NCBI RefSeq assembly: GCF_033568475.1
Contig: NC_133121.1
Span: forward strand, 130,356,375 to 130,420,374
Source of the DNA: Henckelia pumila
Taxonomy: Eukaryota > Streptophyta > Magnoliopsida > Lamiales > Gesneriaceae
Length of the DNA stretch: 64,000 nt
Direction of reading: 5' to 3'
The position numbers were made by a program, and so were the translations under genes. Within the stretch, counting starts at the first letter, position 1. Each line of letters opens with the position of its first letter. Below the pieces are notes generated by a model. The model was not told the DNA's origin, made no database searches, and worked only from the letters and a program-made list of their open reading frames with translations. Below are positions 22,740-32,800 of the stretch, piece by piece.

Positions 22740-23786
22740 TTTGTTTTGAATGCCGAAAGGTCGTGTTTCATCACATGTCGGAATATGTTCTTCTGTTTGT
22801 ATAGTACTGATAGTGAAGACCAAAGTGGATGTAGTTGGAGTTTGGTTGATTCCGGGATACCTGTGTTGTGTTTGTAACTTTGTATTGTAAAAATAGTGAG
22901 AACCAATAATCGTTCTAGTTGGAGTTTGTTGATTGTTTTTGGGCATCATTGTTATAGTGGTGAGACTTGCTCATTTTGGTACCATTTTTGGATTGCAAAA
23001 TAGACAACGTAACACAAGATATATATGTGTAGGATTTTTCTATCCCTATACATCGGGATAACTTCCCCCTTTGCATGAAAGTCATTGATTTGAGGTGGAC
23101 TCTACCCAAATAGATGGAGGCCACCACAATCCAATGGTTGCAATGCATATGGAGTACTTTTCTTACTTATAAAGTACGGTTTCCAACTATGAGGTTACAC
23201 TGAATAGGTTTAGGTTGATCAAGATATCATATCTGCATTGTGTTTCATGTGCCATGCTCCATCACCGGAGCAGAGGATATAGAATCTCAAAATAAGTGGA
23301 CAGCCTCGCATAAAATGAGAAATTAGAAAATATAATAAATTAATATAATAAAATAATTTCTTCTATTACCATCTTTGTTGAGATCATAGAAACAATCAAA
23401 TATCAAATTATGTTGTAAATTTTTTGTTATCGATGAGATTTATTTAATATATATATCGTCTTAGTTTGAGAACTTATTAAGATTTTAAATGAATAAACGA
23501 CTTTGTATGCTTAGGTCGGTCTTTGTATCTTATCCTTTTAAAATTATAATGATATAATTTTATTTATTTAATAAACGATTAATAATAATATAAATTTCTT
23601 ATTGTTTCTGTTTTCAAACGTGCTAGCAGATTGACTAAATTGTTAATAAAACAGAGCATTAATTTTTTATCGATACCAATTTCTATTATTGCTCGAAAAT
23701 AATTTCCAATACATTATAATATAATTTATTTATCATGTATTGACAAAAAAATTATCTGATGATCCGATAAATTTTTATATAAATGA
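22740..23786. other. 3' UTR remainder and AT-rich intergenic DNA
   Basis: From about 22740 to 23150 the sequence is mixed and may hold the rest of the CHR10 3' UTR. From 23280 on it is AT-rich. No gene, RNA or element boundary was supported. Confidence 0.5.
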
Positions 23787-24598
23787 TGTTGGTGATACTC
23801 CGGGAAGTTTAGGGTATCAGGATTGGTATTCGGGACAGCGAGCAGAGCTCTAGCCCGACTATTTTAGGAAAGAGTGGTTATACTCCGGGTAGTTTAGGGT
23901 ATCAGGGTTGGCACTCGGGACAGCGAGCAGGGCTCTAGCCCGACTATTTTAAGGAAGAGTGGTGATATCCCGGGAGAGCAAGGTATCAGAGCTGTTGTTC
24001 GGAGAGAAACAGTAAGGGTTGAAAGGCCGAGCGGGTAGCTCAGGGCTGGACGGATAACTCATTTCGTATGGTTACGTGAGGAAGAAGAGGCTGGAAAGAC
24101 CAGATCATGATGAACTAGTCAACAACTACTTTTCAGGAGCATGTTCTACACGTTGCCATGACCTCGGGTATCCCAGCCTGGTCACTCGCGAAAGGTAAAC
24201 GTGGCCAGTTCCAGTATCCACGACCAAGATTGTGGCCACTATCCGGAAACTGCGGAGTAATTCTCTCACTCCAAGACCTATAAATACATTGTCACAGGTA
24301 TCAGTAAAGGTATGGTCACTTAAGCCTAAAAATTACTATATTTGCTCTCTATATTTTCTTTAAGTCCACTCCTTATCTGAGTCTGACTTAAGCATCGGAG
24401 TGGCCCCGCCGGAAACCCTTTCGGCGCCCCACTAATGAAGCTTTTGGTGAATTTTCCCTGTGTGCAGGTATCATTGCGCACGAAAAGTGGTAAAATCAGG
24501 AAATCACTCGCCCTACAACCTTCTTAGCCCGGCCAGTTAATCAAGCTCACTCTTCTACCTTGTTGGCCCGGGTATCCGATTTTAGCAAAACCACATCA
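23787..24598 (+). mobile_element. Solo LTR, copy 1 (left arm of the duplication)
   Basis: An 812-bp sequence begins TGTTGGTGATACTCC and ends AACCACATCA, i.e. TG...CA. It contains a TATA box (TATAAATA, 24279-24286) followed by GC-rich sequence, as in a U3-R-U5 layout. Its first ~200 bp hold two and a half ~83-bp subrepeats, each with the core CTCCGGG..TTTAGGGTATCAGG and CAGCGAGCAG. A GGTATCAGAGC motif at ~23985 resembles an initiator-tRNA primer site, so part may be nested. No gag/pol follows and no matching target duplication was found. Confidence 0.7.
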
Positions 24599-25106
24599 GA
24601 TATAGAATCTCCTGAAGAAAATATTCTTTACTTTTTAGGCAATCCAAACCACATATTCTTTTAATTAAAGAATATAATTAATAAAGAACTTTGAAAAATA
24701 TAAAAAAAATTAAATGGTAATTATATGGAGTAGATATCGGCCCTCATTTTTGTTTTTGTTTTTGTTTTTTCATGAAATTTTTTGTTTTGTTTGAAATAGA
24801 ATTTTTATCTTTTTTAACCTTAATTTTATACGTATATATATATATATTATAATTTTAAAATAACCACCGAATTACAAAGACGACGCCGTTGTATTCCTCC
24901 TGGACCAAAAACATATGGATTGCTGAAAATTCTGTTAATAGTACGACTTCGTTAAAATGCTTGCCCAGTTTTGTCTCTGGAAAATTCTTAAATTTTCTGC
25001 GGATTTTATATAATTTTTTGTCTGTCAGGCGGTTGAAGAAATCTTGTTTCAGCTCCGAGTTTGCTTCTTCTTGTTTGGCTTTTTTTTTTGTTTGGCCTGA
25101 AATTGG
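23787..25106 (+). repeat. 1.32-kb direct duplication, left copy
   Basis: This block matches 28469-29788 at a constant offset of 4682 bp with no indels. The only differences I see are two of the first seven bases (TGTTGGT versus TGTCGGA). It contains the solo LTR, ~280 bp of AT-rich DNA with a TA run near 24835-24849, and ~220 bp that in the right copy form the leader of the hydrolase gene. It ends at ...CTGAAATTGG, where the MULE begins. Confidence 0.92.
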
Positions 25107-25582
25107 GGGTGGTTAAAAAAGTATGATTACTTTGTGAAGTATTTAAAATAAAGGGATGTTGACTATTTATTTTAAAAAACAGGGAGTTGACTCATTTGAA
25201 TTAAAATTAAACCTAATAAATAAATAAATTAAAAGAATTAACAATGTCAGGAGGTTTATTATTTGTTTCTTCTCCCCCAACCAAATTCTCCCGCAAAAGA
25301 AACGGGAAACCTATAAAAACCTGCAATCTTCTTCATTTTTCTCTTCATCTGGATGCTAGTCCTTGAGCTGTGAAAAAAACCTAATCTATTTCAAACATCT
25401 TCTATTGCTCATTCATCTGTATTTGAAACAAAATTTTATCAAAGTACAAGCGCAAGTAAGTTTTCTCCATTCTTGTTTTTTAAGAGAGTTTTGTCCATTA
25501 TTGTTGAATGTAAGCATTTATCTGATTTAAGTCGTTATTCTTTTCATTTAGCAAGTGCAAATAAAAAAAATGATGTGTTGGA

Positions 25583-25935
25583 ATCTGGGTCGATTCAAGG
25601 AACCCAAGGTTTGGGTAGCTTGGGTTGACCCAAGCCCTGGGTTTACCCAAAGCTTGGGTCGACCCAAGCCTTGGGTTGACCCAAGCTCTGGGTTTACCCA
25701 GGGCTTGGGTTGACCCAAGCTCTGGGTCGACCCAAGCCCTGGGTAAACCCAGATCTTGGGTCAACCCAAGGCTTGGGTCGACCCAAGCTTGGGTCAACCC
25801 AAGGCTTGGGTCGACCCAAGCTTGGGTAAACCCATAGCTTGGGTCAACCCAAGCTACCCAAACCTTGGGGTTCCTTGGGTCGACCCAGGGTGATCCAAGC
25901 CTTGGGTCAACCCAATGAGTTTTGGGTCGACCATG
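25583..25935. repeat. Palindrome array forming a ~309-bp hairpin
   Basis: More than a dozen copies of TTGGGT(C/T)(G/A)ACCCAA-type palindromes and CTGGGTTTACCCA variants follow each other. On a larger scale 25583-25730 is the near-perfect inverted copy of ~25745-25891: GGAACCCAAGGTTTGGGTAG on the left is matched by CTACCCAAACCTTGGGGTTCC on the right, and the order of spacer variants is mirrored. The unit spacing keeps both strands open for translation, but this is a repeat effect, not a gene. The array lies between the MULE end and its transposase. Confidence 0.93.
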
Positions 25936-26114
25936 GTTGACCCAGAATTCATGGCCAAAACTTTTTTGGTTAACCATAGGTAGTTCTTGTTATTTTGTAC
26001 CCAGAACTCTTTTGGTTGACCATGGGTAGATCATAGACAGAGCATGTAGTGTTCTTGTTATTTTTTGTGATTAAAATAGTTTTATTCTTATAATTTATGT
26101 GAATTTTGTAGGTT

Positions 26115-28382
26115 ATGCCTACGGTAATAGTTGTTCATTTCGATGGTAGATGGGAAGCGAGTGAAGAAAACGTATATAAATGGAATCCCGGATCGAATTC
26201 AAAGTTTGCAGCTATTCCAGTATATGATGATTTTTTTCTTCTTGAAAATTTAAATCGTGAACTATATAGAGCTGGGAAAATAGAAGAGTCTGCCAACCTG
26301 AGGTTGAGTTACCTTCTAGAGTTGTCGTGCAACATTCAACCGATTTATATAGAGAATGATCAAGATTTGAAAGCATATCTGTATTTTGGTTGTCCGAAAA
26401 CGAGGCCAGTGCTTAAAGTTGAAATTGAACATGTTGTTGGTTTTTTGGATGTTTCTGATAATGTGCATGAAGTTGGTATTGATGAAGGCAATACTAATTA
26501 TAACGATCAAAACTCTTATGATGATTATTTTGATTTGAATATTGTTTCTTTGGATCGTAATAATATTAGTGAGGCTTTTGATGAGACAAATGTGGTTGCA
26601 AATAATGAGGCCGTTGTGGTTGCAACTGTGGATATTGATAGCGAGCCAATTGTGGTTGCAAGTAATGAGACAGTTGTGATTGCAAGAAATGAGTCAGATA
26701 TGGTTGCAAATGTGGATATTGTTAATGACACATTTTCATTCACAGATGGTTCAAACTTGTTTGTTGGTCAAGAATTTCCAAACAGAGATGCGGTGAAAAA
26801 TTTGTTAAGAAGAATCAGTTTGGAAGCATGTTTTGAATTTGAGACAGTAAAAAGTAGTCAGGTGGTGTATGCTGTGAAATGTACCGTGGCTAATTGTAAG
26901 TGGAGAATCTGGACCTCAAAGATGAAAGATTCACATGTATTCTCCATTCGAAAATATTGCAATACACATACTTGTGATTTGACGGGGAGGCGTAAGAGAA
27001 TCCGTGGAGCTAGTTCGATTGTTGTTCATGATATGTTGGTGAATAATTTTCAAGGTAATCAAGTACAAATAACACCGAAAGCGGTCATGGCGATGATGCG
27101 CAATAATATGAATGCTGATATATCATATTACAAGGCTTGGAGAGGAAAAGAACTAGCAGACAATATTTTGAAAGGTGATCCTACCAAGAGTTTTACTCTA
27201 CTGCCTTGTTATTTGCACATGGTTGAGAAGATGAACCGAGGAAGCATAACAGACATATGTGTTGACGAGAAAAATCGATTCAAGTATATGTTTCTTGCTT
27301 TTGGTGCGTGTGTCAGGGGATATCGAAGCATGCGAAAATGTGTGTCAATTGATGGTACATGGTTGAAAGGCAAGTACAATGGTGTTTTACTTGTGGCATC
27401 CGCACAGGATGGAAATTATCATCAATATCCTTTGGCGTGGGGAATTGTCGATGGTGAGTCTACTTCTTCGTGGAGTTGGTTTTTGACGAAGTTGTTAGAA
27501 GTAGTACCAGACTCGACTGATCTGGTGATAATTTCAGACAGACATCAGGGAATAATTAATGCTGTTTCTAGTGTTTATAAAAATGCACATCATGGTCATT
27601 GTGTGTGGCATTTATCCCAGAATTTGAAAACCAGGTGCAAAAAAAAGGGCGCAACGGAAATGTTTTTGCAGATTGCAAAAATTTATAAGCAAAACGAGTT
27701 TGATGTTGCATACAGTGATTTTAGGAAGAGATATCCTGAGGCTGCGCAGTTTTTGGACGAAAGAGATACACTTGATCGATGGACTCGAGCATATTGCCCA
27801 AATACTCGTTACAATATTTTGACGACAAACGGGGTTGAATCAATCAATGCTAGACTACTTGAAGAGAGAAAGCTTCCTATAATATCACTTTTAGATTCTT
27901 TACAGAGACTGACATCATCTTGGTTTGTCCGATATCGTAACGCATCAGTTGCAGCTAACAATAATCTGACCCCTACCATCGAGGGAATTCTTCGCAGCCG
28001 GTTCACTGATGCCCAAGGAATGCAAGTTTTTGAATTGGGCCATCTTGAGTTTGATGTTCGGAGTGGTCGACACTCGGCCATTGTGGACCTGGAATCTAAA
28101 AGATGCACTTGCCGAGTTTTTGATATTGACAGATTCCCATGTGCTCATGCCATTGCAGCCAGTTGGTTAGCGAATATTGACTTGTATCAATTGTGTTCAG
28201 AGTATTATTCTACGATGACATGGTGTATGGCTTACTCAGAGACTGTCTATCCAGTTCCGGAAGAAAGTGAATGGCCACCTAACATTAATTTTCCAGTTGT
28301 ATTACCTCCTTGTCTACAAAAAAAAGTGGGTAGAAAAAAACAAAATAGAATTCCTTCGATTGGAGAATTTAGTAAAAGATAG
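26115..28382 (+). CDS. MuDR/MULE-family transposase, intact 755 codons
   Basis: A single uninterrupted frame from ATG 26115. Residues ~1-110 are a plant-type N-terminal region (begins MPTVIVVHFDGRWEAS). Residues ~120-200 are acidic with VVA(N/S)NE-type repeats. Residues ~212-300 match the MuDR DNA-binding region with Cys/His pairs (CTVANCKWR, CNTHTCDL). The MULE catalytic domain spans ~405-505, with D413 in SIDGTWLKG, D475 in ISDRHQG and a following HCVWHLSQN. A SWIM zinc finger (CTCR..FPCAHA) starts at C664. It would cut and paste its element by binding terminal repeats in the nucleus. The frame is intact even though the element lacks a visible right end, so it is either recently active or retained. 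It is intronless. Similarity to FAR1-type domesticated proteins is general only. Confidence 0.93.
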   Translation: MPTVIVVHFDGRWEASEENVYKWNPGSNSKFAAIPVYDDFFLLENLNRELYRAGKIEESANLRLSYLLELSCNIQPIYIENDQDLKAYLYFGCPKTRPVLKVEIEHVVGFLDVSDNVHEVGIDEGNTNYNDQNSYDDYFDLNIVSLDRNNISEAFDETNVVANNEAVVVATVDIDSEPIVVASNETVVIARNESDMVANVDIVNDTFSFTDGSNLFVGQEFPNRDAVKNLLRRISLEACFEFETVKSSQVVYAVKCTVANCKWRIWTSKMKDSHVFSIRKYCNTHTCDLTGRRKRIRGASSIVVHDMLVNNFQGNQVQITPKAVMAMMRNNMNADISYYKAWRGKELADNILKGDPTKSFTLLPCYLHMVEKMNRGSITDICVDEKNRFKYMFLAFGACVRGYRSMRKCVSIDGTWLKGKYNGVLLVASAQDGNYHQYPLAWGIVDGESTSSWSWFLTKLLEVVPDSTDLVIISDRHQGIINAVSSVYKNAHHGHCVWHLSQNLKTRCKKKGATEMFLQIAKIYKQNEFDVAYSDFRKRYPEAAQFLDERDTLDRWTRAYCPNTRYNILTTNGVESINARLLEERKLPIISLLDSLQRLTSSWFVRYRNASVAANNNLTPTIEGILRSRFTDAQGMQVFELGHLEFDVRSGRHSAIVDLESKRCTCRVFDIDRFPCAHAIAASWLANIDLYQLCSEYYSTMTWCMAYSETVYPVPEESEWPPNINFPVVLPPCLQKKVGRKKQNRIPSIGEFSKR

Positions 28383-28468
28383 AAGTAGCTTTTGTGTTTT
28401 GTAATAATGAGTTAAAAAAACATAGAAGCAACCTTTGTGTTTTGTAATAATAAGTCAAAAAAATATCT

Positions 28469-29280
28469 TGTCGGAGATACTCCGGGAAGTTTAGGGTATC
28501 AGGATTGGTATTCGGGACAGCGAGCAGAGCTCTAGCCCGACTATTTTAGGAAAGAGTGGTTATACTCCGGGTAGTTTAGGGTATCAGGGTTGGCACTCGG
28601 GACAGCGAGCAGGGCTCTAGCCCGACTATTTTAAGGAAGAGTGGTGATATCCCGGGAGAGCAAGGTATCAGAGCTGTTGTTCGGAGAGAAACAGTAAGGG
28701 TTGAAAGGCCGAGCGGGTAGCTCAGGGCTGGACGGATAACTCATTTCGTATGGTTACGTGAGGAAGAAGAGGCTGGAAAGACCAGATCATGATGAACTAG
28801 TCAACAACTACTTTTCAGGAGCATGTTCTACACGTTGCCATGACCTCGGGTATCCCAGCCTGGTCACTCGCGAAAGGTAAACGTGGCCAGTTCCAGTATC
28901 CACGACCAAGATTGTGGCCACTATCCGGAAACTGCGGAGTAATTCTCTCACTCCAAGACCTATAAATACATTGTCACAGGTATCAGTAAAGGTATGGTCA
29001 CTTAAGCCTAAAAATTACTATATTTGCTCTCTATATTTTCTTTAAGTCCACTCCTTATCTGAGTCTGACTTAAGCATCGGAGTGGCCCCGCCGGAAACCC
29101 TTTCGGCGCCCCACTAATGAAGCTTTTGGTGAATTTTCCCTGTGTGCAGGTATCATTGCGCACGAAAAGTGGTAAAATCAGGAAATCACTCGCCCTACAA
29201 CCTTCTTAGCCCGGCCAGTTAATCAAGCTCACTCTTCTACCTTGTTGGCCCGGGTATCCGATTTTAGCAAAACCACATCA
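28469..29280 (+). promoter_or_regulatory. Solo LTR, copy 2, in the hydrolase promoter
   Basis: The same 812-bp LTR as copy 1, in gene orientation, ending 613 bp upstream of the hydrolase ATG. Its TATA box (28961-28968) points toward the gene. It could drive or modulate hydrolase transcription; this is inference. Confidence 0.6.
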
Positions 29281-29788
29281 GATATAGAATCTCCTGAAGA
29301 AAATATTCTTTACTTTTTAGGCAATCCAAACCACATATTCTTTTAATTAAAGAATATAATTAATAAAGAACTTTGAAAAATATAAAAAAAATTAAATGGT
29401 AATTATATGGAGTAGATATCGGCCCTCATTTTTGTTTTTGTTTTTGTTTTTTCATGAAATTTTTTGTTTTGTTTGAAATAGAATTTTTATCTTTTTTAAC
29501 CTTAATTTTATACGTATATATATATATATTATAATTTTAAAATAACCACCGAATTACAAAGACGACGCCGTTGTATTCCTCCTGGACCAAAAACATATGG
29601 ATTGCTGAAAATTCTGTTAATAGTACGACTTCGTTAAAATGCTTGCCCAGTTTTGTCTCTGGAAAATTCTTAAATTTTCTGCGGATTTTATATAATTTTT
29701 TGTCTGTCAGGCGGTTGAAGAAATCTTGTTTCAGCTCCGAGTTTGCTTCTTCTTGTTTGGCTTTTTTTTTTGTTTGGCCTGAAATTGG
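28469..29788 (+). repeat. 1.32-kb direct duplication, right copy
   Basis: The partner of 23787-25106. Here the sequence continues without interruption after CTGAAATTGG into CTTTGGATCC and on to the hydrolase start codon, so this copy is joined to the gene as in the presumed ancestral arrangement. Confidence 0.92.
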
Positions 29789-29892
29789 CTTTGGATCCAG
29801 CATTTATCGTGGTTCATCGAATTCTTTAGGACCTTCCAGTTAATTTTTAATTTTTTTATGTAATTTCTAAGGTAGAGGAATAGCTGTTATTC

Positions 29893-32800
29893 ATGGACCA
29901 TAGAAATGCCACTAGCGAGGAATCGCCGTTGATGGTAATGTACTTCTATTGCACCTTGTGATTTTCTTGCTGTTATATGCTTTCATTATGATTATTTTGA
30001 TTCGTGGAGTTCTTTTGTCAAGGAAAATGGAAGTTCGACGAGAAACGACCGGCCTGGTATTCCGCAGTTATTTACATCAGTACCATCTCTGAATGATGCT
30101 GCTTCTTATCTCGCTGAAACTACTTCGATTTTCACGCGCTGCTTCACTAATGTTTCGGGTATCTTCTATTCAGCTATTTCTGAAAGTTATAATTTCATAG
30201 GAAAAAGCTTCTACATCAATGATTCTGTATGCATTTATTATGTATTTATTGCGTTTTTATTCTATTGTAACTGTATACATGTGGGTAAAATTTTAAATTT
30301 TCAATATTGATGGAAAACTATGATTGTTGCTGATGCAGATTACCAATTGATTTTAAAAATAAACTCTTGCAACTGGATCTCCATGTATGTTTGCGGGTTT
30401 TTTCTGTTGTTATTGAAGCATAAGCAGTCTCATCTTTTTTTGTCTATGAGTCGTCTTTAGCTGTGATCCAATGAGCTATGTTTCAATATTGTTTTCTGAT
30501 AATGTTTCTCTATCGTTTTTCTCTTTCTGTGTCATATCTTATTGCTGTCCCTTTTGTTGTTTACTTTAATTTGCATATCAAGAGTCTTCTGAATGTCATA
30601 TGGACGGTGGAACTTTAAAATAGATGATAATTTGGACATCTGTTGGACGCATAGGAAATGGACGTGAAATTTTGATTTTTAGAAATTGAGAAACACAAAC
30701 GATGTCAGATTAAGAAGCCTTTGCATATGCAAGTTGTTTGTTACTCAAAGTGTCGATGTATTACACATCACAACTTTTAATTTAAATTGATCTTTAGCTA
30801 ATATGGTATTTATCCATACTTTGGTGTTTGTTCAATGGATTGATGTGTTCCAGACATTGAGAATGTTAAGTATAACAATAATTGAACACAAGTTGTTGAA
30901 AACTAGCATCCTCTCTATCCACATTCTCGACCTCATTTTTCCTGTATTCTACTGTTCCTTGAATCATTTCCCTCAATTTTCTTGATGTCGAGTACTAGCA
31001 TCTTGGGGTATTTGAGATTTACTTATTTAGATGTCTGTTTTACGCTTAAAAATCACTAAAAAAGTTATTGGATTTAAGCAAGGCATAGATTTTCCATTTA
31101 TGACATAACGAGGCAATGTGAGATGAATGAAACTAAAAAATACGTTTTCATCCGAGTGGGAAAAATATATTTTATCACTTGATTATTTAAAGAGAAGGCA
31201 TAAAGGTATTTTTTTCAGAAAGCAGGCTGGTCAGCTATTGAAGGATATGGGAGGTTATGGCATTTTTAGTGATGAATTTAATATGGGAATGGATTAAATT
31301 AGGTAGGGTTTAAGATTTGAGATCATTGGGCGACCAACTAAATCCATATATAGTGTTGAATACCGCGAAGTTGTTCCATGTGGCGCAAGATACAGTAATT
31401 TATTTACTTTTGATTTTTTTTTTGGCTATTTGATCATATGGTAAAAATATTTCACGACGACATATTTTATTTAACTTGATTTGGTTCATCACGTCACAAA
31501 AAGCTTGCCTCCCTTTTTGTATAAATTATATATTTTCTCCTACATCTCGTTCCCTAAGAACCAAAAATGATTTGATAGAATTGGCAATGCTTTGAAAGTT
31601 ATGTTGTTCAACTAATCACTAATGCATATATTTCTTGCAGTGGGACCTGTATCTGAAGACTCTGATGGGCGGGAAATTTTGACGTTTGCTTCAGGAGAAG
31701 CCATATCTTTGACACCTAATCAGAATATGTCTTCAAGTGGCAGCGTTTCATCTGTTCTTGAATCAGTTGATACCAAATTTGATGCTCCAGTAGTACACGG
31801 TGGAATAACCAGGAACGCTGCTGGAGAGCCTTCTGAAAGTTCTAGCTTGCTTGTACAATCAAATAACAACCGCCAAAATGGCATTACCCTTTTTCAAGGG
31901 TAATAATTGTCTGAGCCTACTAGATGGCGCCTCTGTTATATTTAGTGGATTCAATGCATGGGCATTGTGCTTTGTATTTGATGGGTTGGCATATCCTATT
32001 TTACATGAAAACTTAATCCCAATTTTTTTGCAAAGAAAGAAGTGTTTGTCAGATCCTGTCTAGTTATGTCATTTTCTTGCCAATCAGCTACTTTATACAA
32101 CTCATCAAACGATAAACCTTGATTTTGTTGCACTTCACATTCTCATTTTCTTGCTCTATTTATTTATGAAATTATCTTATTATTGTTCTTGCTATTATTA
32201 GCCTTGTTGAAAAGGTCAAGAGGACAGTTCAAGGCTCTGCTGATGACATTGGATGGCTACAACGAGATCCAAACATGCCACCAGTTGAAGATGGAACTGG
32301 AAGATTTACCGAAATACTTGATGATATAAGGTTTATTCTATGTGTATTTTTCCAGCATATCTCATATTCTCATTAGATATATTTTTAATTCATGTGTATG
32401 ATTTAGTCGTGTTTCTCTATCAGGCATGGATTGCATGGGTTGCCAAATACAATGGTTTACTTGTTGGTCCCAGGTAGCAACTCATTTCCCCTAGTTAGCT
32501 AATAAAGTAGTATCTCTGGAGACCTTTTTGTCAGGCACCTGAGGGAAATTTGGGGGAGTGACCTTGGTCAAATTTCATTTTTAAATAGTAGCTTCCCCAA
32601 GTGTATGCAAATACACTTGGGAGGATTATTGTTTAAAAAAAGTTTGTATCAAGGTTGTTTTGCCAACTACCCCGGCACCTGAAGGCAGATCCGTGAATTT
32701 TGTCATAATTCCCTCCCAACTAGCAGGTGAAAGGATATGTACAACAGATCATAAAAGTGAAAACACAAAAGCTATGTTGAGTTAGCGTAATATTTATTAC

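Larger units (their letters stand above)
25107..28468 (+). mobile_element. MULE (Mutator-like element), right end missing
   Basis: The left edge (GGGTGGTTAAAAAAGTATG, then AT-rich sequence with GTTGACTATTTATTTT) lies exactly where the duplicated leader sequence is interrupted, as expected for insertion into that leader. It carries a palindrome array (25583-25935) and an intact transposase gene (26115-28382). No inverted copy of the left end occurs near 28383-28468. That stretch only has a ~42-bp tandem pair (CTTTTGTGTTTTGTAATAAT, then a near copy). The right terminal repeat is therefore absent, and the right LTR copy abuts the truncated end. Confidence 0.75.

Noticed and set aside
24889-25116. 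Open frame starting MYSSWTKNIWIAEN, repeated at 29571-29843
   Set aside because: It lies in the duplicated leader of the hydrolase gene, is not in frame with it and shows no family similarity; treated as untranslated.
25498-25977. 159-codon minus-strand frame with AWVDPRLGSTQ-type repeats, and a similar plus frame
   Set aside because: Both arise from the palindrome array, whose unit length and composition avoid stops on either strand. There is no flanking gene structure.
23787-29280. Reading the two LTR copies as one LTR retrotransposon carrying a MULE
   Set aside because: The repeated block extends ~508 bp past the LTR end into host leader sequence, there is no primer site or purine tract next to the LTRs, and no target duplication flanks the pair.
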